Assembly (NCBI GenBank): GCA_009391605.1
Contig: VFGQ01000012.1
Span: 1-7,422, forward strand
Direction of reading: 5' to 3'
Source of the DNA: SAR202 cluster bacterium
GTDB lineage: Bacteria > Chloroflexota > Dehalococcoidia > SAR202 > GCA-002694895
DNA: 7,422 nt
Under the pieces are notes generated by a model that saw only the letters and a list, made by a program, of their open reading frames with translations, had not been told where the DNA came from and ran no database searches. This document shows positions 1 through 6,433 of this stretch, in pieces; position 1 is the first letter of the stretch; each line of letters opens with the position of its first letter. Both the position numbers and the translations under genes were made by a program.

Positions 1-77
1 ATGCTGTAGAAAAAACAAAAGGAAATAAAAATAAAAGACCTATTGTTAATTTAAACAAACTCAACAAAGCAGGATAA
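1..77 (+). CDS. C-terminal end of an unidentified upstream gene (partial)
   Basis: Reading from base 3, an open frame runs to a TAA at 75-77. It gives 24 residues that are rich in Lys and Asn (ending RPIVNLNKLNKAG). The other two forward frames close within the first 28 bases, so this is the only forward frame that could carry a gene entering from the left. The basic, low-complexity composition looks like a flexible C-terminal tail, and no family can be recognised. It ends 37 nt before the adaptor gene, and no hairpin terminator is visible in that gap, so the upstream gene may be co-transcribed with the ABC operon. The fragment could also be a chance open frame. Confidence 0.45.
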   Translation, partial: AVEKTKGNKNKRPIVNLNKLNKAG

Positions 78-100
78 TACTAATTATAAAAAAATAAACT

Positions 101-104
101 GGAG
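101..104 (+). promoter_or_regulatory. Ribosome binding site deciding the adaptor start
   Basis: GGAG lies 10 nt before the ATG at 115. The in-frame ATG at 184 has only A/T-rich sequence upstream and no Shine-Dalgarno, so this site supports the longer start. The same GGAGATT element with the same 10-nt spacing precedes the fourth gene of the operon at 4223. Confidence 0.6.
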
Positions 105-114
105 ATTCAAAAGT

Positions 115-2301
115 ATGCGATTTATTCAAATTATTCAAAAAGTTACATTAACATTTTTTCATAATATTAAAAATTTTAATATTATGAAAATAGGAAAAAT
201 TTCAGCATTATCTTCATTATTAATAGTAGCAACTTTAATTTCCGTTTTCGTATTTAAAAATTATGTAGGATCTGATAATACAATTGTTGAAGAAAACCAA
301 CAAATAATTTCGATGCAAAAAGGTGATCTGATTTCAGAAGTCTCGATTAGTGGACAATTACAATTTTCTACCAATGAAGACTTGTTATTCACGAGTACAG
401 GAAAAATATCTAAGATTCATGTAGATGAAAATTCTATAGTTTCAAAAGGTGATATTCTTGCTACTCTTGAAGATATTAAAATTACTGAATTGGAAAAAAA
501 TGTTGCTCAGGCATTAGCAAATGTAGAGACTGCAAAAGAAGCTCTAGATGATACCAGGGAACCCTATACCGATACCCAGATTGCAACAGCAGAATATCAA
601 TTAAACGTAACCAAATCATCATTACTTGATGCAAAAGACGATTTGAATAATACCAAAACCGGTGATCCAACCCTGATTGCTTTAAAAGAAAAAGCTATAT
701 CTGATGCAAAAATAACTCTTCTAAAATCCGAATTTGATTTAACTTACTATATGCAAAACGGTAAAAAAGTTGACATGGATAATGCAAAGTCAAATTATGA
801 TATAGCAAAAATAGCTAAAGACAATTCAGTTAGAACTTTAAGCCTTACAAAATCTCAATGGACAAAAACCCTAGAACCTTATACTGAAGATATAACAAAA
901 TATAAAACAGAGTACCTTGATAATTTAAACAAATGGTTTGGAATTAAAACAGATTCCAAATATTTAATAAATATCGATGAAATTCTCAAATCTTGGGATA
1001 TTAGTCTGACTCAGATATTTTCAGAGGGAGCAATCACCAGAGATATCTATCTTAATCCTAAGGATAATATTAAAACTGAATGGGATGAATTAACCATTTA
1101 CGGATGGCTTCATTTAAGTCCTACTACAATTGGAAATGAATCATCTAGCAAAGATATATGGATTACATGTGATAACACACCAATTCTACCTGTAAACACA
1201 ATAGGTACTGTAACTATTGTTAAAACATGTATCAAAAAAGAGTTGAAAGATTCCTGGGATACTTACAATACAGCTATAACAACCTTGGAAGAAAAAAATA
1301 TCGAAAAAGATAAAGCAATTGACACTGCACAAAGTACATTTCAAAACAAATCAGCTTTGTTTAGAACAGCTGATCAGACATATAAAGAAATTTTATCAAG
1401 ATCACAAACAGAGAAAGAAGAACAATTAAAACATCAATTGACTATTAATAATGAAACTTTGAAAAACCTGGAAGAAGATTTGTTAAAGTTAAAAAATCCA
1501 TCAAAATTAGATATTAGTAAAAAAGAGTATTATGTAAAACAACTTGAAGCAGATACCAATGATAAACAAGAAATGCTAGATGAAATGAAGATGGGAGGGA
1601 AAACAGAAACAATAAACTTAAAAGAAGCTCAATTAAAAAATACTCAAGCTCTGCTTAAAAGTTCACAAAATATTCTGTCAGGAGCTATTTTGAAAGCTCC
1701 TTTTGATGGGATTATAACTGACATCAAATTTGAAGAAGGTGACACTATTACCACAAACAATGTAATCATTAATATTGCCAATCCAAATAATGTTGAATTT
1801 ATTGGAGATGTTGATGAAGTTGATGTGTTATACCTCAAACAAAATCTTAAAGCAATCATAATAACTGATGCCCTGAAAGATATTGAACTTGATGGTAAAT
1901 TATTTAATGTGGCATCTGCATCTACTGCATCACAGGGAGTAAGATCTTTTCAGGTGAAAATTTCTGTCATAGTACCAGGAAATATAAAATTAAAAGATGG
2001 TCTAAGTGCAACAGCTCGGGTAATTACCAAAGCAAAATATGGTATAAATCTTATTCCTATACAAAGTTTATACGGAACATTTGATAATCCAACAGTAAAA
2101 ATAATAAATAATGGAGAGATTACTGAAAAAATAATTACCATAGGAGATTCTGATGCTATCTGGGTGGAAGTATTAAGTGGAATAAACTCTGACGATATGA
2201 TTGTAATGGAAGTACCAGACATTCCAACTAGAGATATAAGAGATGGTCCACCTTCAGCTGAGCCAAGAACAAATAATCAGAACCAAAGAGGTGGAAAGTG
2301 A
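115..2301 (+). CDS. HlyD/MacA-family ABC transporter adaptor (membrane-fusion) protein, long-hairpin form
   Basis: This is a membrane-anchored extracytoplasmic adaptor that would link the adjacent MacB-type ABC transporter to its substrate or an outer partner. Visible order: a cytoplasmic N-terminus; one transmembrane anchor at about 30-49; first lipoyl half at 65-120 (STGKISKIHVDENSIVSKGD); a long coiled-coil hairpin at 121-520; second lipoyl half at about 521-556 (LKAPFDGIITDIKFEEGD); a beta-barrel at about 557-640; a membrane-proximal domain at about 641-700; and a Pro/Asn/Arg/Gly-rich tail. At 728 residues it is almost twice the usual MacA/YknX length of about 370-400. The excess lies in the extended hairpin and in a non-helical insert at about 272-375 holding the only two cysteines (C352, C372). 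The ATG at 115 is chosen because GGAG precedes it by 10 nt, but M24 (184) would also leave an intact anchor. The gene overlaps the ATPase gene by 4 nt. The family assignment is firm; the substrate is unknown. Confidence 0.9.
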   Translation: MRFIQIIQKVTLTFFHNIKNFNIMKIGKISALSSLLIVATLISVFVFKNYVGSDNTIVEENQQIISMQKGDLISEVSISGQLQFSTNEDLLFTSTGKISKIHVDENSIVSKGDILATLEDIKITELEKNVAQALANVETAKEALDDTREPYTDTQIATAEYQLNVTKSSLLDAKDDLNNTKTGDPTLIALKEKAISDAKITLLKSEFDLTYYMQNGKKVDMDNAKSNYDIAKIAKDNSVRTLSLTKSQWTKTLEPYTEDITKYKTEYLDNLNKWFGIKTDSKYLINIDEILKSWDISLTQIFSEGAITRDIYLNPKDNIKTEWDELTIYGWLHLSPTTIGNESSSKDIWITCDNTPILPVNTIGTVTIVKTCIKKELKDSWDTYNTAITTLEEKNIEKDKAIDTAQSTFQNKSALFRTADQTYKEILSRSQTEKEEQLKHQLTINNETLKNLEEDLLKLKNPSKLDISKKEYYVKQLEADTNDKQEMLDEMKMGGKTETINLKEAQLKNTQALLKSSQNILSGAILKAPFDGIITDIKFEEGDTITTNNVIINIANPNNVEFIGDVDEVDVLYLKQNLKAIIITDALKDIELDGKLFNVASASTASQGVRSFQVKISVIVPGNIKLKDGLSATARVITKAKYGINLIPIQSLYGTFDNPTVKIINNGEITEKIITIGDSDAIWVEVLSGINSDDMIVMEVPDIPTRDIRDGPPSAEPRTNNQNQRGGK
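156..190. repeat. 35-bp palindrome (17-bp arms, 1-nt centre) inside the 5' coding region
   Basis: The arm TTTTCATAATATTAAAA (156-172) is followed by one A (173) and its exact reverse complement (174-190). The right arm contains the in-frame ATG at 184-186. The repeat is A/T apart from one C-G pair, so as RNA it would form a weak but long hairpin. As DNA it could be an operator. It does not resemble an intrinsic terminator, because it has no G/C-rich stem. Confidence 0.8.
2288..2294 (+). promoter_or_regulatory. Ribosome binding site for the GTG-started ATPase gene
   Basis: GAGGTGG lies within the last codons of the adaptor gene, a few bases before the GTG at 2298. The position fits a Shine-Dalgarno and supports the non-ATG start that overlaps the adaptor's TGA stop. 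Confidence 0.65.
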
Positions 2302-2975
2302 TTAAACTCAAAAATGTATCTAAAACTTATACATTATCTGGAATTAACGTAAATGCGGTAAAATCTGTAAATCTAGACATTGATCAAGGCGAATTTGCGT
2401 CAATCATGGGACCATCTGGATCAGGAAAATCAACAATGATGAACATTTTAGGATGTCTTGATATCCCGTCTTACGGAGATTATTTCTTAGACGATGTAGA
2501 AGTTGGGAAACTAGACGATAATCAACTTGCACAAATAAGAGGTGAAAAAGTTGGATTTATATTTCAAACATACAATCTATTACCAAGAATAAGTGCATTT
2601 GATAATGTAATGATGGGATTAGCATATACAAGTAATCCCAACAGTAAAGATAAGGCTACTGAAGCTTTAACCAAAGTTGGACTAGAAGAAAGAATGCATC
2701 ACAAACCCGCTGAAATGTCTGGTGGAGAACAACAAAGAGTGTCAATTGCGAGAGCTCTGGTTAAGAATCCATTATTAGTATTAGCTGATGAGCCTACTGG
2801 CGCTCTTGATACTAAAACAGGGACCGAAATAATGGGAATTTTAAATAACTTAAATAAAGAATCCGAAATGACAGTTCTGATAGTTACTCATGAGCCACAT
2901 ATAGCTGAACAAACAAATAGAATTATATCTTTTCGAGATGGTGAAATTATAAATGACAAAAATAATCAAAAATGA
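2298..2975 (+). CDS. ABC transporter ATP-binding protein, MacB/LolD/YknY type
   Basis: Cytoplasmic ATPase that would power the permease encoded next to it. All nucleotide-binding elements are present: Walker A GPSGSGKST (38-46, with K44), Q-loop Q90, ABC signature SGGEQQR (141-147), Walker B VLADEP with catalytic E165, D-loop GALD (168-171) and switch H198. The short 225-aa form, the N-terminal order and the TYNLLPRISAFDNV stretch after the Q-loop are typical of the family serving MacB, LolCDE and FtsEX-like permeases. Translation starts at GTG, which shares 4 nt (GTGA) with the adaptor stop; GAGGTGG just upstream serves as ribosome binding site. Its own TGA overlaps the permease ATG (ATGA). 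The gene pairing favours a MacB-like export role over FtsE. The transported substrate cannot be read from the sequence. Confidence 0.95.
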   Translation: MIKLKNVSKTYTLSGINVNAVKSVNLDIDQGEFASIMGPSGSGKSTMMNILGCLDIPSYGDYFLDDVEVGKLDDNQLAQIRGEKVGFIFQTYNLLPRISAFDNVMMGLAYTSNPNSKDKATEALTKVGLEERMHHKPAEMSGGEQQRVSIARALVKNPLLVLADEPTGALDTKTGTEIMGILNNLNKESEMTVLIVTHEPHIAEQTNRIISFRDGEIINDKNNQK

Positions 2976-4219
2976 ATTTATTAGATATATTTAAAACATC
3001 ACTCAACTCATTAAATACAAACAAACTGAGATCAAGCTTAACATTACTTGGAATTGTTATAGGAATTTTATCAGTTATATCTTTAATGGGTATGGGAAAA
3101 GGTTTTGAAAAATCTGTTACAGATACAATCCAATCACTTGGTACAAATCTGATTTATATAACACCTTCAAGAGATTCCAAAACAGGAGCCGCATCAATTA
3201 TATCTTTAAAAGATGCTGAAATCCTTTCTGAAAAAAGACAAAACACCTCAGTTAAATCAGTTACTCCAGAATTAGTTCAAATGGGAAAAATTAACTTTGG
3301 AAGTAATTGGAAATATACTCAAGTTTACGGTGTTACTCAAAACTATAAGACCGTAAGAAGTTTGGAAATGAAATATGGTTCATTCTTATCAGATTTACAT
3401 GTAGAAAATCTTTCAGAAGTTGCAGTATTAGGAATAAATGCAGCAGAAGAGTTGTTGGGTAACAGAAACCCTGTCGGACAAAACATCAAAATAAATGGAA
3501 GAAATATGAGAGTTATAGGTGTTCTGGAAGAAAAGGGTGGAGGATTTGGAGGAGTAAGCATTGATGACAGAGCATTAATACCTGTAACAACTGCTCACTA
3601 CAGATTATCTGAAAATCAAACTAATGCAGGTACAGTCAACCTAAATACAATAGTAGTAGAAGCAATTAATTCAGAAAGTGTCAATAAAGCACTCCTTGAA
3701 TCAACAAGTATACTTAGATTCAACCATAAAATTGGCTCTGATGATGAAGATGATTTTCAAATCCTAAACCAACAAGACATATTAGACACCTTTCAATCAG
3801 TAACACAGGGAATAACCATATTTTTAGCAGCCATAGCAGGAATTTCTTTAGTAGTAGGTGGAATTGGAGTAATGAATATTATGCTAGTATCTGTGACAGA
3901 AAGAACTAGAGAAATTGGTATTAGAAAAAGCCTTGGAGCTAAAAGAAGAGATATATTATTGCAATTTGTATCTGAATCAATTGTACTAAGTTCTATTGGG
4001 GGATTAGTAGGGATATTACTCGGATGGCTTGCACTATATTCAATTGCTCAAATCCCACCACAAGGAGATGATGGCGGGTTTACATTTAATACTGAGTTTA
4101 CTTTTAATATAGCATTCTTAGCTTTCAGCGTATCAGCTGCCACAGGTTTATTCTTTGGAATTTTCCCTGCATTAAGAGCTTCAAAATTACAGCCAGTTGA
4201 AGCATTAAGATATCAATAA
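2972..4219 (+). CDS. MacB-type ABC transporter permease (MacB periplasmic core + FtsX domain)
   Basis: Integral membrane permease of the tripartite system. Visible order: transmembrane helix 1 at about 21-43, after a short basic cytoplasmic N-terminus (NTNKLRSSLTLLGIVIG, the usual MacB opening); an extracytoplasmic MacB core domain at about 44-275; then three more helices at about 279-306, 333-357 and 378-398. The cytoplasmic segment TERTREIGIRKSLGAKRRDI (309-328) is the coupling element of FtsX-domain permeases. The end, FPALRASKLQPVEALRY, is the family's usual C-terminus. At 415 aa it is a normal-length permease without a fused ATPase, so the preceding 225-aa protein supplies it. No Shine-Dalgarno is visible before its ATG. 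The 4-nt overlap with the ATPase stop suggests translation by re-initiation. Such mechanotransmission permeases usually act on substrates on the outer side of the membrane. Confidence 0.95.
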   Translation: MNLLDIFKTSLNSLNTNKLRSSLTLLGIVIGILSVISLMGMGKGFEKSVTDTIQSLGTNLIYITPSRDSKTGAASIISLKDAEILSEKRQNTSVKSVTPELVQMGKINFGSNWKYTQVYGVTQNYKTVRSLEMKYGSFLSDLHVENLSEVAVLGINAAEELLGNRNPVGQNIKINGRNMRVIGVLEEKGGGFGGVSIDDRALIPVTTAHYRLSENQTNAGTVNLNTIVVEAINSESVNKALLESTSILRFNHKIGSDDEDDFQILNQQDILDTFQSVTQGITIFLAAIAGISLVVGGIGVMNIMLVSVTERTREIGIRKSLGAKRRDILLQFVSESIVLSSIGGLVGILLGWLALYSIAQIPPQGDDGGFTFNTEFTFNIAFLAFSVSAATGLFFGIFPALRASKLQPVEALRYQ

Positions 4220-4236
4220 TTAGGAGATTTCAATAT

Positions 4237-4824
4237 ATGCGCAATTTAATTTTAATCATATCAATAGCCATTTTAATCGGAGGAACGTATTCGATAGGAT
4301 TTTATAATGGTAATAATAACGCAAGCAAAACTATTACACTTGCTAAAAACGGAGGCGAGCAATATTTAAAATTAAATCCTCCTGGCAAAACAGTTTCTGA
4401 ATTAAAAAACAATGAAAATAGTTACACTGATGAAGAAGGAAAAATATTAGCAAAATTAAAATCCGGAGAAATAACCCTTGATGAAGTTCCAGAGGATCTC
4501 AGAAATAAATTACGTTCAGAATTTGCTCAAACCAGGCCAAATTTGAATCCTTTATCAAACCTTCAGGGATCAAAATCCAAGGGAGAAACAGATAACTTTA
4601 AACCAGGTCGTTCTTTATCTGGCAAAATAACCAAAATTGAAAATGATTATTTGGAAATTGAAACAGAAATGGGGGTAATTCAAATTATTGTAAGTGATTC
4701 AACTTTAATTAAATCAACAAGTAAAGTTAATAAATCAGATTTGTCTATAAATACAACTATTTCAGTTAGTGGGCAAAGAGAAGATACAGGATTCAAAGCA
4801 AAAGAAATAATTATTACAAAATAA
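4237..4824 (+). CDS. Membrane-anchored extracytoplasmic protein with C-terminal DUF5666-like domain
   Basis: A 195-aa protein of unknown function. Residues 1-22 form a hydrophobic signal anchor (MRNLILIISIAILIGGTYSI). A polar linker follows. A predicted helical segment with alternating charge lies at about 65-97 (EEGKILAKLKSGEITLDEVP). After a Gly/Ser/Asn/Pro-rich hinge, residues about 124-194 have the alternating beta pattern of DUF5666-like OB-type domains: SGKITKIENDYLEIET, then a G-V-I-Q strand, T-x-I, SDLSINTTISVSGQ, and an ending KAKEIIITK. No cysteine is present, so it is not a lipoprotein. It starts 17 nt after the permease stop, behind AGGAG (4222-4226), so it is almost certainly the last gene of the ABC operon. 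A role as an accessory binding or sensing partner of the transporter is inferred from position only. Confidence 0.75.
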   Translation: MRNLILIISIAILIGGTYSIGFYNGNNNASKTITLAKNGGEQYLKLNPPGKTVSELKNNENSYTDEEGKILAKLKSGEITLDEVPEDLRNKLRSEFAQTRPNLNPLSNLQGSKSKGETDNFKPGRSLSGKITKIENDYLEIETEMGVIQIIVSDSTLIKSTSKVNKSDLSINTTISVSGQREDTGFKAKEIIITK

Positions 4825-6306
4825 TTATGATCTTCTAGCTACTTTTCCTGCTCTAAGATCTGTTTGCTTACCATCTTTTACAGCTAATTCACCATTAATA
4901 AAGACATGAATTATACCTTCAGGATATACACGTGGTTTTTCATATGTAGCTTTGTCAATAATAGTATCTTCATCAAATATTACTATATCTGCATTTAAAC
5001 CCGCTCTGATAAATCCTCTATCATTTAAATTTACTTTTTCTGCTGATTTTCCTGTCATTTTATGTATAGCTTCTTGCATGCTTATTACGCCTTCTTCTCT
5101 TGAATATTTACCTAATACTCTTGGAAAACAACCATATAATCTAGGATGTGGATTACCCGGAAGAGGAACTCCGTCAGATCCTATCATTGTAGTTGGATGA
5201 GCCAATATTCTGGCAACATCATCTTCAACCATACCTTCGGTAACTACAAATATTCCTGAATCTATTTTTAATAATTTTTCTGCAGCTTCCTGCTCAGGCA
5301 AATCATATTCATCACATAAATCGCCTAATGTTTTGCCCACCAATGAAGGATCTTTGGCAGAACCAGCTATTAATATTTTGTCTCCAGTTTGAGATCCCAT
5401 TCCTCCATCTATTGATTTTTCATTAAATGCATTATTTTGAACAACTGCAAATAAAGAAGTACTACCAGCATTATATGGATATTGATCTGAATGAACATTT
5501 AATCCTCTACTTCTGGCTTCTTCAATAGCTTGTAATGATTCTACAGATTTGCCCCAATTCTCTTGTCCTGAAACTTTATGATGTGATATTTCAATAGAAC
5601 ACCCTGCTTCTTCACCTATTCGTATAGTTTCTTCTATTGATCTGATCAGATGTCCAGCTTCATTTCGCATATGGCTAAAATACACACCATTATAGGAAGA
5701 TATAACTGTAGATAATTCAATTAGTTCTTCAGTATTCGAATATCTTCCTGGTTCATATATTAAGCCAGTTGAAAAACCTACAGCACCTTCTTCCATACCT
5801 TCTTTAATCCATTCTTTCATAGTGTCAAATTCCGATTGGGTAGGCATACGTTTATCGTTTCCAGTTGTAGCTTTTCGAATTGGCCCGTGACCTACTAAAA
5901 AAGCTGAATGAATACTTGTTTTGGACTTATCTACTAATTCCAAATATTCACCATAGGAATTCCATTCAGGGATTCCATCAAAATTCGGGTGCCAATTAAT
6001 AATTTCAGCAGAACTGTGAGGGATTACTCCTGATCCGCAATTACCATTAACATTCGTAGTAACACCCTGCATTAATTTAAAATCCATATCAGGATATACA
6101 AACATTGCAACATCATCATGTGCGTGCATATCAATAAATCCCGGTGAAAGAGCTTTGTTTTTTATGTCGATAATTTCTGCATCTACATTATCAATATTAC
6201 CAACTTCTTCTATTTTTCCATTATCAATTAAAACATTCCCTTTAAAAGGATTTGACCCGGTACCATCGTATATCGTAGCATTTTTTAATAGGTATTTTTT
6301 ATTCAT
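4825..6306 (-). CDS. N-acyl-D-amino-acid deacylase (D-aminoacylase) family amidohydrolase
   Basis: A probable cytoplasmic zinc hydrolase that removes the acyl group from N-acyl-D-amino acids, or an amidohydrolase of closely related specificity. The 493-aa length is full size. Metal and catalytic residues known for the family can be placed: HAH at 61-63 in PGFIDMHAHDD, the bridging Cys90 (NGNCGSG), H212 (SHMRNE), H242 (ISHHK) and the catalytic Asp378 (GSDG). A small N-terminal beta sandwich (about 1-55) is completed by the C-terminal strands (about 435-485), flanking the TIM barrel. The ATG at 6306 is preceded on this strand by GAGG (6318-6315) at 8 nt. No signal peptide is present. The stop codon abuts the ABC operon stop with no intergenic base. 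The gene is divergent from trmL and an amidase-signature gene, which could hint at catabolism of amides or peptides, though this is only context. Family is firm; exact substrate is not. Confidence 0.92.
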   Translation of the reverse strand: MNKKYLLKNATIYDGTGSNPFKGNVLIDNGKIEEVGNIDNVDAEIIDIKNKALSPGFIDMHAHDDVAMFVYPDMDFKLMQGVTTNVNGNCGSGVIPHSSAEIINWHPNFDGIPEWNSYGEYLELVDKSKTSIHSAFLVGHGPIRKATTGNDKRMPTQSEFDTMKEWIKEGMEEGAVGFSTGLIYEPGRYSNTEELIELSTVISSYNGVYFSHMRNEAGHLIRSIEETIRIGEEAGCSIEISHHKVSGQENWGKSVESLQAIEEARSRGLNVHSDQYPYNAGSTSLFAVVQNNAFNEKSIDGGMGSQTGDKILIAGSAKDPSLVGKTLGDLCDEYDLPEQEAAEKLLKIDSGIFVVTEGMVEDDVARILAHPTTMIGSDGVPLPGNPHPRLYGCFPRVLGKYSREEGVISMQEAIHKMTGKSAEKVNLNDRGFIRAGLNADIVIFDEDTIIDKATYEKPRVYPEGIIHVFINGELAVKDGKQTDLRAGKVARRS

Positions 6307-6340
6307 ATACTTAACCTCAAAATTGTAAATTGTTATATAA

Positions 6341-6346
6341 AAGGAG
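6341..6346 (+). promoter_or_regulatory. Strong Shine-Dalgarno ahead of a short reading frame
   Basis: AAGGAG is the best Shine-Dalgarno match in this intergenic region. It sits 9 nt before a TTG at 6356 and about 90 nt before the trmL ATG, too far to serve trmL directly. The GGAG lies in the left arm of a 9-bp inverted repeat. Confidence 0.45.
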
Positions 6347-6384
6347 TAATAAAAATTGTTTAAAAGATTTGGATGTATTACTCC
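6343..6384. repeat. Inverted repeat GGAGTAATA ... TATTACTCC
   Basis: Perfect 9-bp arms at 6343-6351 and 6376-6384 are separated by 24 nt. In RNA from the + strand the left arm is the Shine-Dalgarno of the short frame and the right arm its complement. The TTG start would lie in the loop. As DNA, the same symmetry could be a binding site for a dimeric regulator between two divergent genes. Confidence 0.6.
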
Positions 6385-6433
6385 GTTAACTATTTATTCT
6401 TTTTTATTAATCATAGTTATTATAATTATTTAG
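6356..6433 (+). CDS. Candidate 25-aa single-pass membrane microprotein or leader peptide upstream of trmL
   Basis: A TTG start 9 nt after AAGGAG opens a 25-codon frame. It begins MFKRFGCITP and continues with an almost purely hydrophobic stretch (LTIYSFLLIIV, then four Ile), ending at TAG 6431-6433. The next base is the A of the trmL ATG. Two basic residues before a hydrophobic segment of about 15 residues match the positive-inside pattern of a small membrane protein. The opening R-x-G-C-I-T-P also resembles, from memory, the N-termini of some longer membrane-anchored proteins, so this could be a remnant of a longer gene. The hydrophobicity might also simply reflect A/T-rich DNA, because ATT, ATA and TTA codons arise easily. 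The strong, well-spaced Shine-Dalgarno and the exact junction with trmL are the reasons to list it. Confidence 0.35.
   Translation: MFKRFGCITPLTIYSFLLIIVIIII

Larger units (their letters stand above)
6307..6433. promoter_or_regulatory. Divergent intergenic region between the D-aminoacylase gene and trmL
   Basis: These 127 bp must hold the start signals for the leftward deacylase gene and probably the rightward trmL unit. The region is so A/T-rich (several TATAAT/TATATA-like words, for example at 6334-6339 and 6421-6426) that no -35/-10 pair can be singled out. It also contains the inverted repeat and short reading frame listed separately. Confidence 0.45.

Noticed and set aside
184..2301. 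Shorter adaptor starting at ATG 184
   Set aside because: It would give a more usual short N-terminus before the anchor, but no Shine-Dalgarno precedes it, while the ATG at 115 has GGAG at 10 nt. Kept as an open alternative because of the palindrome.
2298..4219. FtsE/FtsX cell-division pair
   Set aside because: The upstream adaptor, the four-helix permease with a large MacB core domain, and the EALRY C-terminus fit a MacB-type system better than FtsX.
4829..4860. Inverted repeat GATCTT ... AAGATC near the convergent stops as an intrinsic terminator
   Set aside because: Only 6-bp arms, a 20-nt loop with a poor inner stem, no G/C-rich stem and no T-run directly after it. It also lies in deacylase coding sequence.
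4952..5200. Open frame on the + strand inside the deacylase gene
   Set aside because: It lies wholly antisense to a well-conserved coding region with all metal ligands, has no convincing ribosome binding site, and its product resembles no family.
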